From NCBI GenBank assembly GCA_950097015.1, contig CATNEN010000038.1, forward strand, positions 25,705,001 through 25,769,000: DNA of 64,000 bases, in the 5' to 3' direction. Positions 22,900 through 51,558 of this stretch are shown one piece after another. Numbering within the stretch: position 1 is the stretch's first letter; every line of letters starts with the position of its first letter. The notes below the pieces were generated by a model, which had not been told where the DNA came from, did not search any database, and saw nothing but the letters and a program-made list of their open reading frames with translations. The DNA comes from Macrostomum hystrix. Taxonomy: Eukaryota > Platyhelminthes > Macrostomidae. Both the position numbers and the translations under genes were made by a program.

Positions 22900-23995
22900 A
22901 GCCATTGATTAATATATCGATCGAATAGATTCAAAACCGATAATTAACCGATAGAATTAATTCGAGTCCGATAGTTATCGATCAGATAGTTTCAAAACTG
23001 ATATTTGTCGATCGGATAGATTCAAAATAACCAATAGTTATCGATCGGATAGATTAAAAATCGATAGTTATCGATTGGATAGATTCCAAACCAATAGTTA
23101 TTGATTGGATAGATTCCAAACCAATAGTTATTGATTGGATAGATTCCAAACCAATAGTTATTGATTGGATAGATTCCAAACCAATAGTTATTGATTGGAT
23201 AGATTCCAAACCAATAGTTATTGATTGGATAGATTCCAAACCAATAGTTATTGATTGGATAGATTCCAAACCAATAGTTATTGATTGGATAGATTCCAAA
23301 CCAATAGTTATTGATTGGATAGATTCCAAACCAATAGTTATTGATTGGATAGATTCCAAACCAATAGTTATTGATTGGATAGATTCCAAACCAATAGTTA
23401 TTGATTGGATAGATTCCAAACCAATAGTTATTGATTGGATAGATTCTAAACCAATAGTTATTGATTGGATAGATTCCAAACCAATAGTTATTGATTGGAT
23501 AGATTCCAAACCAATAGTTATTGATTGGATAGATTCCAAACCAATAGTTATTGATTGGATAGATTCCAAACCAATAGTTATTGATTGGATAGATTCGAAA
23601 CCAATAGTTATTGATTGGATAGATTCCAAACCAATAGTTATTGATTGGATAGATTCCAAACCAATAGTTATTGATTGGATAGATTCTAAACCAATAGTTA
23701 TCGATCGGATAGATTAAAAATCGATAGTTATCGATTGGATAGATTCCAAACCAATAGTTATTGATTGGATAGATTCCAAACCAATAGTTATTGATTGGAT
23801 AGATTCTAAACCAATAGTTATCGATCGGATACATTAAAAATCGATAGTTATCGATCGGATAGATTAAAAATCGATAGTTATCGATAGGATAGATTAAAAA
23901 TCTATAGTTATCGATCGGATAGATTCAAAATCGATAGTTATCGATCTTATAGATTCAAAATCGATAGTTATCGATCGGATAGATTAAAAATTGAT
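22900..23995. repeat. Minisatellite, 30-bp unit, about 36 copies
   Basis: Unit GATTGGATAGATTCCAAACC plus AATAGTTATT. The middle (about 23080-23690) is almost perfectly uniform; both ends carry an older variant with CGATCGGATAGATT and AAAAATCGATAG. Minus-strand frames of 201-270 codons are the array read through. Confidence 0.95.
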
Positions 23996-24375
23996 TATCA
24001 TATTATAAGCATATACGCGGATTGAATATGTGCATAAATTTATTACTTATATGGCTGTGATTTTGCTTGATTCCGATAGAGCCTCGAGAGAGCGATGCAA
24101 ATCTTTTGTTGATTTCAGTGAGCAATAAAAATCGCTGTTTCAACAATTCACAGGAGCAATTTAGAACTCCCTACCAATTTGTTGCAGAAATTCCCTTGTG
24201 AGTCGCGGATATATTGGTTGAAATGAGTCTTTACAGTCTTTTGGTTCGGTTTTTTGAGCTTGAAGGCTGAGGATATAGGGAAAATATATAAATGTGGAAA
24301 CACTGAACACGGAAATAAATGGGCGATAAGGAACGCTGGCAGGCACACTGAATTTTGGTCACGAGGGAAAACGCT

Positions 24376-24376
24376 T

Positions 24377-24411
<35 letters not shown>
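24376..24411. repeat. (CAG)12 trinucleotide tract
   Basis: Uninterrupted CAG copies with no supported exon around them. Similar tracts occur at 1055, 5785, 24670 (CTG), 26695, 44272 and 51950. Confidence 0.9.
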
Positions 24412-24413
<2 letters not shown>

Positions 24414-25464
24414 TACTCAGAGAGACACCCCAAAGAATTTTTAGGGACCTAAACCAGTAAAGAAATATTGGAACACTGCTCAGGCACTGTTGAATTATTC
24501 ATGAGAACTTTGCGGACTCGTCGGAAATAGGAATGGGATTCGGCGGGGGGGCGGGAAATTTTAGTGGTGACAACGATACAGGATTGGAATGGAATGGATG
24601 AGCCGCGAGAGAAAACGAGCAGTGTTTAGGAAATTGAAGAGAAAAAGAAACCACAGACAGATAAAATTGCTGCTACTGCTGCTGCTGCTGTGACACAAGC
24701 ACGAGCAGTGGCCTCTGAATCGTTTTTTTGTCAGTTGTTTCAATTAACGAATGCAAATGCTCTTACTATAGGATGTATGGCCTATTGATTTTTTAGATAG
24801 GCCAGAAAGTAAATTTTTAATTCAGTATGTTTGTCAGTCTGTCAGTCTATATATACGTCTGCATTTGCCTGACCGACTATAGACTTTCTGTCCGTCGACG
24901 TTGCTCGATGTATATGTTTCGACGTCTGTCTGTTTTTTCTACGTCTGATTGTCAGTCGACGCATGTCTCTCTTTTAAAGTCTGTCCGTCTTTTGATTTCT
25001 GTCTTTCGATGTCTGTCAACCCGTTAGAAAAATGTTTACTCAGTCTTTTTACGGATTATCATTCTGTCTTGTGACTTCAGCTTGTCAATATGCATTACAG
25101 TGCGCATGTTTCTTCAGGCCGGCGTGTCAGCCAGTTTCTAGCCAGTCTGATCCTACTCTTGTCCGAAGCCAAGAACTAAGAAACCAAACTGCCTATCCCC
25201 TACTAGAATTATTCTCAACGATTGGCAGCATGCGGGGCCAAGAATACAGCAGGCCACTGTGCCAGTCCAGTTAGTTACTCAGTTAGTTACAAGAGAGTCC
25301 ACTGCAACAATTCTCTGACCAATGAGCGTTCAGTGCGTTTCGATCGGCACGCCAACCCCAATTCCGCGCCAGGCCAAACTGCCAGGATAAAGGCTAAGCT
25401 AGCTGAGGAGTAGCCCGCTTTGCTTCATTCTTTCTCTCTTCTTCTACTTCTAAAAGCAGCAGGC
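24412..25464. other. Upstream region of EF-hand gene 2
   Basis: From about 24825 to 25040 the sequence is rich in GTCTGTC words and looks like a decayed simple repeat. From 25100 to 25464 it is unique and likely holds the promoter. A strong pyrimidine tract (25426-25449) followed by AAAAGCAG just before the ATG is a good 3' splice site, so a 5'-UTR intron or a spliced leader could join here. Confidence 0.45.
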
Positions 25465-25926
25465 ATGTCTGAGAGTGAGCAGGCCCTCAAGGTTGTGTTT
25501 GACAAGGCGGATACCAACGGCAATGGTTCCATCGAGGTCAAGGAGCTGGTGTCGCTGATCCGGGCCGCCGGACAGACCATCACCCGACTGGAAGCCGAAG
25601 CTCTGGTGAAGCAATTCGACAAGGACGAGAATGGCACCCTGGAGTTCGGCGAGTTTGTCAACATGATGAACGCCTACTTGGCCAAGGGCGGTCACCAGCC
25701 GCAGACGGAGAAGGAGAAAATTTTCGCCCTGCTGGATCACAACAAGGACGGCGTCATCTCCCTGTCCGAACTGAAGTCCGTCATGAACGACATCCTGAAG
25801 GAGAACCTGACAGATGAGCAGCTGCAGGAACTGCTGGACAAGGCCGACGCGGACAAGGATGGCGTCATCAGCTTCGAGGAGTTCAATAAGATGGCAGCCG
25901 AGCTGAAAATCTTCCACGCCACTTAG
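25465..25926 (+). CDS. Calmodulin-like protein with four EF-hands (paralogue 2)
   Basis: Single-exon frame of 153 residues, close to calmodulin's 149. The ATG at 25465 (MSESEQALKV) is chosen over an upstream in-frame ATG at 25420 because the stretch between them is a splice-acceptor-like pyrimidine tract. Four canonical loops: DTNGNGSIEVKE (near 17), DKDENGTLEFGE (near 53), DHNKDGVISLSE (near 97) and DADKDGVISFEE (near 133). All have Asp at 1, Gly at 6 and Glu at 12. The helical linker between lobes (MMNAYLAKGGHQPQTEKEK) differs from calmodulin's, so it is a calmodulin relative rather than calmodulin itself. Its coding DNA is much more GC-rich than the flanks. It mirrors the protein at 9149 and the two probably arose by duplication. 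Confidence 0.92.
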   Translation: MSESEQALKVVFDKADTNGNGSIEVKELVSLIRAAGQTITRLEAEALVKQFDKDENGTLEFGEFVNMMNAYLAKGGHQPQTEKEKIFALLDHNKDGVISLSELKSVMNDILKENLTDEQLQELLDKADADKDGVISFEEFNKMAAELKIFHAT

Positions 25927-27019
25927 ATTCAAAATATGAAAACTCAAGAAATGCATTGAATCAACAGACTAATGCTATTGTTATAATATTATAACTATGT
26001 TATTAATAATATTATGGCCATAATGGCGGCATATTATTTATTTGTTATCCGTTTCCTCTGCAAAAATAGTTAACGTGATAATTTTAACGTTAATTCTGAG
26101 CTAGTTTTAAAGTTAGTTATCAAATATCACAGTTGGTTGTTCGACGCATTATTATCTATAGCTCCTGCCTCTTATAATTAATAATCTTATAATAGCCATA
26201 TTTTAAATACCTACGCATCATTATAAACATCCCCGAAAACAAAGCTAGCGTGTTCTCTATTTGAAATAGACTCAAATGTGTCCAAACATTTTTTACACTT
26301 ACAATCGAAAAGCAAATGCGAGAAAATATTGAGAATATACATTATACACAAATATACACACATGGCAAAATATATCTAAAGGTGTTGGAACCCTTCTATA
26401 TGTTGGTAGAAAAAGTAGATAAATCCAGTGACTAGTTTCACTTTTTTCAAATTCAAGCTTTATTGAATTTCCACTGTTCCTTCTCGCCTGCCGAGGCGAG
26501 GTGCAATAAAATTGTGAAAGCACCAAGTTACGGCTGCTCAGTAAATAAATTGCTTCCTAGCAAACCCACCCCACTCCGCATGTTCTGGTTGCTGACGAAA
26601 GCTGAAATAATTTTCTTTACTAGCTTTCTCATAAAACCCACCCACGTTGTATGAAACGCTATGCTCTGAGTTCCTAAAAAACGGAAGAGTAGAAGCAGCA
26701 GCAGCAGCAGCAGCAGCTGTCTGGGCAAGCCATGCAGCTCAGAAAAGTAATGCCATTGTCCTAGCCCACCTTAAAGTGGCTTGGGAAGAATGTACAGAAG
26801 CCTTCTAGCTTGGGAAATAATTGTAATAATTCACAGCTGTCAATTTATATAAGTAGTGCTCGTTTAATTAAATGCCAGAAAACGCAGGGTAGATGCAGTT
26901 GACACGGGTGCGAAATATCCAATTAGACAGAATTTTTCTCTTTGCGTTTCCTTACGCTTTTTAGTGTTTAAATCATTAGCAATGCAAAATAAATATTTGC
27001 CTACACAAATGGAAGCGCT
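25927..27019. other. Downstream of EF-hand gene 2, no gene seen
   Basis: AT-rich DNA. AATAAA near 26505 might end the EF-hand mRNA. A (GCA)n tract lies at 26695-26716. Short frames show no domain. Confidence 0.4.
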
Positions 27020-28745
27020 GATTTTCGGGTGTCTGTTATTAGGTGTCTGTTTCTGGGTGTCTGTTTCTGGGTGTCTGTTTCTGGGTGTATGTGTCTGGGT
27101 GTCTGTTTCTGGGTGTCTGTGTCTGGGTGTCTGTTTCTGGGTGTCTGTTTCTGGGTGTCTGTTTCTGTGTGTCTGTGTCTGGGTGTCTGTGTCTGGGTGT
27201 CTGTTTCTGTGTGTCTGTGTCTGGGTGTCTGTTTCTGGGTGTCTGTTTCTGGGTGTCTGTTTCTGGGTGTTTGTGTCTGGGTGTCTGTTTCTGGGTGTCT
27301 GTTTCTGGGTGTCTGTTTCTGTGTGTCTGTGTCTGGGTGTCTGTGTCTGTGTGTCTGTTTCTGTGTGTCTGTGTCTGGGTGTCGGTTTCTGGGTGTCTGT
27401 GTCTGGGTGTCTGTGTCTGGGTGTCTGTTTCTGGGTGTCTGTGTCTGGGTGTCTGTATTAAAGTGTCTGTTTTCGTGCGTCTGTTTTCGTGCGTCTGTTT
27501 CTGGGTGTCTGTTTCTGGGTGTCTGTTTCTGGGTGTCTGTGTCTGGGTGTCTGTGTCTGGGTGTCTGTTTCTGGGTGTCTGTGTCTGGGTGTCTGTGTCT
27601 GGGTGTCTGTTTCTGGGTGTCTGTGTCTGGGTGTCTGTGTCTGGGTGTCTGTGTCTGGGTGTCTGTTTCTTTGTGTCTGTTTCTGGGTGTCTGTGTCTGG
27701 GTGTCTGTGTCTGGGTGTCTGTTTCTGGGTGTCTGTGTCTGGGTGTCTGTTTCTGGGTGTCTGTGTCTGGGTGTCTGTTTCTGGGTGTCTGTTTCTGGGT
27801 GTCTGTTTCTGGGTGTCTGTGTCTGGGTGTCTGTGTCTGGGTGTCTGTATTAAAGTGTCTGTTTTCGTGCGTCTGTTTCTGGGTGTCTGTTTCTGGGTGT
27901 CTGTGTCTGTGTGTCTGTTTCTGGGTGTCTGTGTCTGGGTGTCTGTTTCTGGGTGTCTGTATTAAAGTGTCTGTTTTCGTGCGTCTGTTTCTGGGTGTCT
28001 GTTTTCGTGTGTCTATTTATGGATGTCTGTTTATGGATGTCTGTTTCTGGATGTCTGTGTCTGTGTGTTTGTTTCTGGGTGTCTGTTTATGGATGTCTGT
28101 TTATGGATGTCAGTTTATGGATGTCAGTTTATGGATGTCAGTTTATGGATGTCTGTTTATGAATGTATATTTAAGGATGTCTGTTTATGAATGTCTGTTT
28201 ATGGATGTCAGTTTATGGATGTCAGTGTATGGATGTCAGTTTATGGATGTCTGTTTATGAATGTATATTTAAGGATGTCTGTTTATGAATGTCTGTTTAT
28301 GGATGTCTGTTTATGGATGTCAGTTTATGGATGTCAGTTTATGGATGTCTGTTTATGGATGTCAGTTTATGGATGTCAGTTTATGGATGTATATTTAAGG
28401 ATGTCTGTTTATGAATGTCTGTGTCTGGGTGTCTGTTTCTGGGTGTCTGTTTCTGGGTGTCTGTATTAAAGTGTCTGTTTTCGTGTATCTGTTTCTGGGT
28501 GTCTGTTTATGGATGTCTGTGTCTGTGTATCTGTTTATGGGTGTCTGTTTATGGATGTCTGTTTATGGATGTCTGTTTATGGATGTCTGTTTATGGATGT
28601 CAGTTTATGGATGTCTGTTTATGAATGTCTGTTTATGGATGTCTGTTTATGGATGTCTGTTTATGGATGTCTGTTTCTGGGTGTCTGTTTCTGGGTGTCT
28701 GTGTCTGGGTGTCTGTTTCTGGGTGTCTGTTTCTGATCGTCTGCT
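27020..28745. repeat. Minisatellite, 14-bp unit, about 120 copies, two subfamilies
   Basis: Unit GTGTCTGTTTCTGG at both ends and GATGTCTGTTTATG in the middle (about 28015-28660). A rare insert, GTATTAAAGTGTCTGTTTTC, recurs at about 27455, 27845, 27958 and 28465 and marks multi-unit duplication. The Cys/Val/Phe-rich frames of up to 405 codons in all three plus frames are not genes. Confidence 0.95.
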
Positions 28746-29419
28746 TTAAAGTGCTTTTCGTATGCTTTTTGCTGAGTTTCTTTCTCTTGGTCTCTGCTTC
28801 CTATTTCTGCGTGTTTCATTATGTATGTCTGTTTCTGAGTATGTGCTTTTCCAGTGTCTGTTTTGGTTGTCTCTTCTGAAAGGAATTTAGAAATACTATA
28901 GACAGAAGCGATTCAGTTAAAGTGCAACAATCTGTGTGCGCATAAGCAAGCAGGCCACGCATGAAGCTGATACTAGTGAATCCCAAGCCATATTTGCATT
29001 AGAACCTTCACACGGGCGCTAGATTATTGATAAATTTGCTCAACACGGGGGCAATATCTGTGGGTGGCCTCGCAGCAATTCACTCGTAGAAGCAGATCTC
29101 GCAACAGAAGCACTGGCAGCTGTTAGCCGCATGCTTTTCACTCAAATATAATTTTACTGTTTGCTCAAATTGATTGCCACGGGGTGTGCTTTTGTGTAGA
29201 CGAAAAAGCCTAAAGCGAAGTAGTCTCTGAGCAATCGATTATATTTGATATTTGGTGATTAACAAGCAACTTGCGCGCGATGGGTGCAGATGTACATTAA
29301 TCGCTCGCAACTCCACGCACACTACGATATAACTCAGGGCCTACAGCTAACACAACTAAATGAACGCACGTCCACTGGGCGCCTACAGTAGGGTGCGAAG
29401 GAAGGGTAGTAAGGAGACA
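28746..29419. other. Inter-repeat sequence, no feature seen
   Basis: Unique DNA without exon-like frames or recognisable repeats. Confidence 0.35.
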
Positions 29420-30065
29420 TTGGCGGCCTGTTAGTTAACACGAAGAAGACCGTTGTGCTCTGCGTGCCGGGCGACATCGAGGCCGCAATTTTCTGCCGAG
29501 GGGCTGACGGGCAGGTAACGGAGCTTCCGCGCTGTCAGCAATTCGTCTACCTAGGCGGTCTGGTACCAGACGTCCATGAAGATCTGCGGCGTCGCAGTGA
29601 GGGCGGTCCTGCAGTCCGAGGCCTCACCTGATCGCCAGAGGGCGGCGCTGTTTCAGGCGGTGGTCGAGACCGTCCTGTTGTACAACGCCGAGACCTGGAC
29701 GCTGACGGATTCGCTCGAACAGCAAGTCAACGCGGCGCACGCTGGCCTGCTGACGCCGCCTTTAAGATCAGCGACGAGCGGATCACTAACGCGGCACACG
29801 TGCTCTATCGCCGCGCCGGCCTGGCCCGTCCAAGTGAACTGCTGCGACTTCGGTGACTCGAGCTGGCAGGCCACATCATCCGCGCCGAGTCCAACTGCCC
29901 GCAGCCGGTGCAGGAGGTGCTAACGCTGCAGGCACCCTACCGGCGCGGCCAGGCCCGAAATCGGCGTTTCGTCGACTGCCGGCCGTGCGGCCTTTGTTCG
30001 CGCCCAGGCCCTGAAGCGTGCACGGTGACGCTGCTTTTTTCCACCTGACAGCGTATTTTGTTGTT
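29420..30065 (+). pseudogene. Non-LTR retrotransposon (LINE) 3' fragment, decayed reverse transcriptase end
   Basis: GC-rich block. Read in shifting frames it gives the C-terminal part of a LINE reverse transcriptase: LLVNTKKTVVLC near 29427, QQFVYLGGLV near 29538, VVETVLLYNAETWTLTDS near 29662, then the typical thumb/end region ITNAAHVLYRRAGLARPSEL and LAGHIIRAE near 29860. Frameshifts separate the pieces, so it is dead. It ends at a TTG microsatellite (30058-30075), as 3' ends of several LINE groups do. The clade cannot be set from this piece. Confidence 0.8.
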
Positions 30066-33000
30066 GTTGTTGCTGATGATGTAAGGAGATATTGAAGGGT
30101 AGTAGGGAGATATGGTAGGTTAGAGCGTAGGAGGGCGAGATATAGGGGTAGAATGTAGAGAAGGAAGGGTCTTAGTATAGAAGAAAGAGAAAGTGATAGC
30201 AATAATACTGATACACAAGAGAGATAAATTGAAGAGAGGAAAAAACAGGGATAGTAGAGAGACGGAAGGATTGTGCAATGTGAAATGAGAAAACATGCTC
30301 TCCAGTTTATTTAGCAAATATTAACAAACAGCAGCAGATCTAAAAGTCCAACCCGAAAACTCTGCCCTACAATTTAGTCGATCAATCTAGCAAAATACTT
30401 TTTGTTCTGTAAGCCCTCCTATTCGCTGTTTTGTTGGGCTTTTTATTAAATCGCTGCATTTTTTCATTCGTTCTAAAGTGTAATTGTATGTCTTAAAATA
30501 CCAAGACATCTCGGTATTTTCGATAAAAATTCTATTTTCTATAACAAATAGTTGCTTCTATTTATCAAATTGTTTAAGTTCCGTTTTCAAATGGATGAGT
30601 TTTTAGTTGATTTATACTTTTAGTCAGAGAAAAACTTCAGGATTTTTTTCTTAATATTACGAGATATTAAATTACTCTAAAAAACTTTCGTTAATTTTCT
30701 CAATTAAATCGTTGCTTTCATGATGAATTCGCCTAATTTATTAGCTTAAAAGGAAAGTTCAGCAGAGTACAAAGCGTACTTGATCCCTAGTGCGAAAGAA
30801 CCTTAATTGAGAAGTACTCAGACTTGCTTCTTCAGTTCTCCCTTACTGCTTTTGTTGCCATGCTGTTAAGATTGAATTATTAGACGCCATAAAACGACTG
30901 GTGCCTATAGAATCTACAGATCAATCAATTACCACAATAAAATGGCACATAGGTACTGATCAATTGTCTGAAGTAGTGGAAACACTTGAGAATCAATTTC
31001 TGGAAGCTGCATGAGAGAGTACTGCATCGACAAGGAAGTGATGTGCGACATTGTATAGAAAAAGTTTACTGTGTTAGTTCAGTCTGGTCTCACTTTGAAT
31101 GGAATAGCTCGTATATTCTAAAGGAAAAAGCAAAGAGAATAAGTAGTGTATTTTCTCTACGTTTCTGTTTTTTAATCTTAATCTCACAAAAAACAACTTC
31201 TCTACAAAATACCATTTTTATAGTATCCGAATTCGATAATTCCGAATTATAATAATATAAATTAAATAAATCAACCTAATAAATATATTTTAACTTGTTT
31301 AGTCCCGCCATCCATCCAAAGTGGTTCGTTGTCTTTCTATAAAAAAGCTTTTAAAATACTACAAGAAAGTTTAAAATTAAAATGTGCTTTTTCAATCTGT
31401 GTTCTTTTCGTTAAAAGCGACTATTTCTTGATTGTTTGAAAACAAAAGTCTTTTCTATTAACAAATAAGTACTACGCCACAATTTCAAACCGAAACCGAT
31501 TTTTTAGACTTTTTAGACTTAGCAACTTTATTCTTTATAATAGAACAAGCTTTTGTTTTATTATATCAAGACCAAAATTTTGAAAGCAGTCTCACTTTTG
31601 AAATCAAAACCTGCATATTGTTAATGACTCAAGACTCCTTCATTCAATCATTATCACTAACAGTCGAGATATTAGAGTCAGAGCGAATCTTAAAGCTGTA
31701 AAATTAAATTAGAGATTATCCGATGCGGAAATGTGTACAAAAATGAGTCACAAAACGCTATATACGAAACACTGCGCGAATGTCAGAAAAAATCAATAGT
31801 GAGAACTTTTAGGACTTGAATTTTTGGCGAATAAAAAAACTAAAACCAAGTCTATAAATAGCTGTAAAGGCAAGCCATTTTGCAAAACAAAGAGTTATAA
31901 TAAAACAATAAATAAATAACTATTACAGACTAAGCTAGAATAGAATGACTTTTTGGAAGCCAAGCTGTAGTTGTTGTTTTCATTTGAACTTTTAGTTAAA
32001 AATACGTCTAAATGATAGCAAATAAACAAATAAACTTGTTTAATAATTTGGTGCGATTAAAAATGGTACACGATCTGATTGAAAATAAACACATGGCATA
32101 CGATAAAACTCAGCTAGTAAAATAAAAAATATAGTATCAGCGAAAACAACAGTTGCGAAAAATTCCGATATATTGACAAATTCAGTTCCGGTTAGAACAG
32201 AGAAACGAAAAGCCGTTAAACTTCTGCACTTTAACAAACTGGTGCATAGCAAATTTAACGTGCGTGAAACAAAATACTGCGCAACTATAGAAAAGCAAAG
32301 TCACAGATATTAAGCTTCTAAATTTTCCTAGGCGCTGGGTTCACTCAAAGAGCAGAAATAATTTAGGAATAACATTTTGAAATGAAATGGCTGCTAAAAC
32401 ACCAAATAAATTGATCGAGACACCGATGAGTGAGGATTTGACTGCCGCTTATCAGTGACTATAACAAAGAAACATACTTTTTGATGAATTCTGGAATCGT
32501 TATGAATTTGGTTCATTACTTAAAAAACTTTTTTGTAATGAGCGAATTCTTTTTAACCAATAAATTTAAATGTTAAATGATATTAAAATTATAATTTAAC
32601 TTCTGCTCAAACTGAAAAGGGCACTTTTAGGTGTCCTAAAAGTTTTAAGGTGTCCTTTTTTAAAGAAAACTAAACGAAATTTTTTTTGACTGTCGTGTTA
32701 TTGAAGCAAAAAAGAGGCATAATTGCTGAGGAAATTTATAAAAACTCTGTTTAATTAGCTAATATTACTAACGGGCTCTGCGGGATTTTTCCAACGAATA
32801 CCATTCATTGGTTGAAACGGTTAACTATTGGTTCCGACTCTCGCAAACCCTGAACTCAAGTCCGCGGTGAGGTCATTTGAAGGGCATTTGTCAGGCAAGA
32901 CACCAAGGTCATTTGTCTCCAAGACACAGCGAGAGTGTACAGTACCCGACGATGAGAATGCCAGGTCAGAAGTACACTAAGAAGTCAGCGGAATGGGTAG

Positions 33001-33195
33001 AATTGGCTGCGGGTCTATCGTCACAAAATAATACCGAGCTTGTCAAATAGTCATTGTGCTTGCTTTTCGAAAATATTTTTTTAGATTTTTATGAAATTCC
33101 AAATCAACGATCTAATTTTAGTACACACGAAAATAAAACTCAGGATGTCGCAGCGATTTGAAGAAAATCTAAAAATAGCCCAGATTAGCACAGAG
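30066..33195. other. AT-rich intergenic DNA
   Basis: Three kilobases without a supported exon. Small purine-rich stretch at 30080-30290, then strongly AT-rich sequence with many A or T runs. A diverged SINE-A copy lies at 32790-33035 and is listed separately. Confidence 0.5.
32790..33035 (+). mobile_element. SINE-A, diverged copy
   Basis: GAAACGGTTAACTATTGG resembles the family's A-box region, and GCGAGAGTGTACAGT, GACGATGAGA and AAGTCAGCGGAATGGG follow in family order. Older than the other copies. Confidence 0.6.
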
Positions 33196-50260
<17,065 letters not shown>

Positions 50261-51475
50261 TATTGGCTATTCAGCTTTTCAAGAATTCCTCGAGCCGAGG
50301 AATCAGATTTAGCTTTAGATGTCAGTGTGATGAAAATTCTTCTCTGTTAAGTAAATATTGTTTTTTCTTGTAGCTAAGGTGGCACTCTGCGTTAGCTGAA
50401 GGAAAACAACAGAACTTTTCGTTGTGCTTTAGGTTTAAAAAAAATTAACCAACATATTATATGAATAAAATGTATCTTACACACACAAACTAAAATAATT
50501 AACGGTCTGAAAAAAATAGTAATAGTCGTAATTTTTAGTAATAGTAATCAACACTTCAAAAATAGTATTTTTATAGGTTGATATAATAATCATACGCATA
50601 AAACATACTTGAGTGGTATACTAGATACAGACGTACATACGAACATAACTAGTTCTTCGTTTTCTTGGATTATAAAACGCTTAAAATGTCCACGCATGCC
50701 GTTACTAACATTATTATAAACTTTCATGCAAATAAGGAAACCGATTAAAACCAAAAAACAAATATTAAAATTTAGGTGTGTCTGAGAAACACAAAAACTT
50801 ATGAATTTTTTAGTCTTTAAAATAGCGCAACTTTTTTGTTTGACTACGTTAGCACGATAACTGTCAAGTTTTTTTTGTTATCGTGACTGATTTAACCATG
50901 AAATAATCCGATATACTAAAACTCATTACTTTATTCTAAATTTCACACATAAAGTTCCATGGGTCCGGCTGCTCATTTTTTCTTTCTTGTACATTGGCCC
51001 TCAAATTTTTATTCTTTTTTTGAATAGCGTAGATATATTATGTGATGCATGACGTCATATTCGCGGTTTCTGCATTTGTGCCCTCATTTTCGGTTTTTGC
51101 CTCGTTCTTTCCACCCATATATTTTATGTATTGATACATTATGTATTTAAGCTTGAATACTTAGTAACATAGCTTTCCTTGTTAACTAAGTGCGTGAATA
51201 TTCATAGCTTAAATATAGTTCTGGAGATCATGTATTCGCAGATGATACTAGTAAATATAGCAGAGGTTAATTAACTTTTTAGAATGGCAAAGTTATGTTG
51301 TAGTTAAAAGAAAATCTAGTTAAAAACAAATGAATTTCGCTACAATATCAAAGCCAAACGATTTAGTTTTTTATTTAGTGTATTTCGTGCACAGAGAAAT
51401 CTATTTAACATAGGACATTTATGGTTGAATATAAAAAACCAACACTGAAAAAGCAAATATGAACAACGACGCCGC
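50261..51475. other. Intergenic, FRMD promoter side and downstream gene 3' flank
   Basis: AT-rich DNA with no supported exon. The FRMD promoter should lie just above 50261. There is no clear TATA box. Confidence 0.45.
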
Positions 51476-51481
51476 TTTATT
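51476..51481 (-). terminator. Polyadenylation signal of the 188-aa gene
   Basis: AATAAA on the minus strand, 78 bp after the stop at 51559. Confidence 0.55.
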
Positions 51482-51558
51482 TTCAATTCCAGCGAACTAA
51501 AAAATTACGAAAGTTTACATTCGTCTCCAACCAGAATATTGATTAAAAGTGCAGCATT

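Noticed and set aside
23022-23834. 270-codon YPINNYWFGI repeat protein
   Set aside because: 30-bp array, uniform at the DNA level as well as at third positions, and open in two frames.
27029-28879. Cys/Val/Phe-rich frames of up to 405 codons, possible membrane or cysteine-rich proteins
   Set aside because: 14-bp array read through in all three plus frames with no splice or codon signal.
29576-29923. 115-codon frame as a separate gene
   Set aside because: It is one frame of the broken LINE reverse-transcriptase end.
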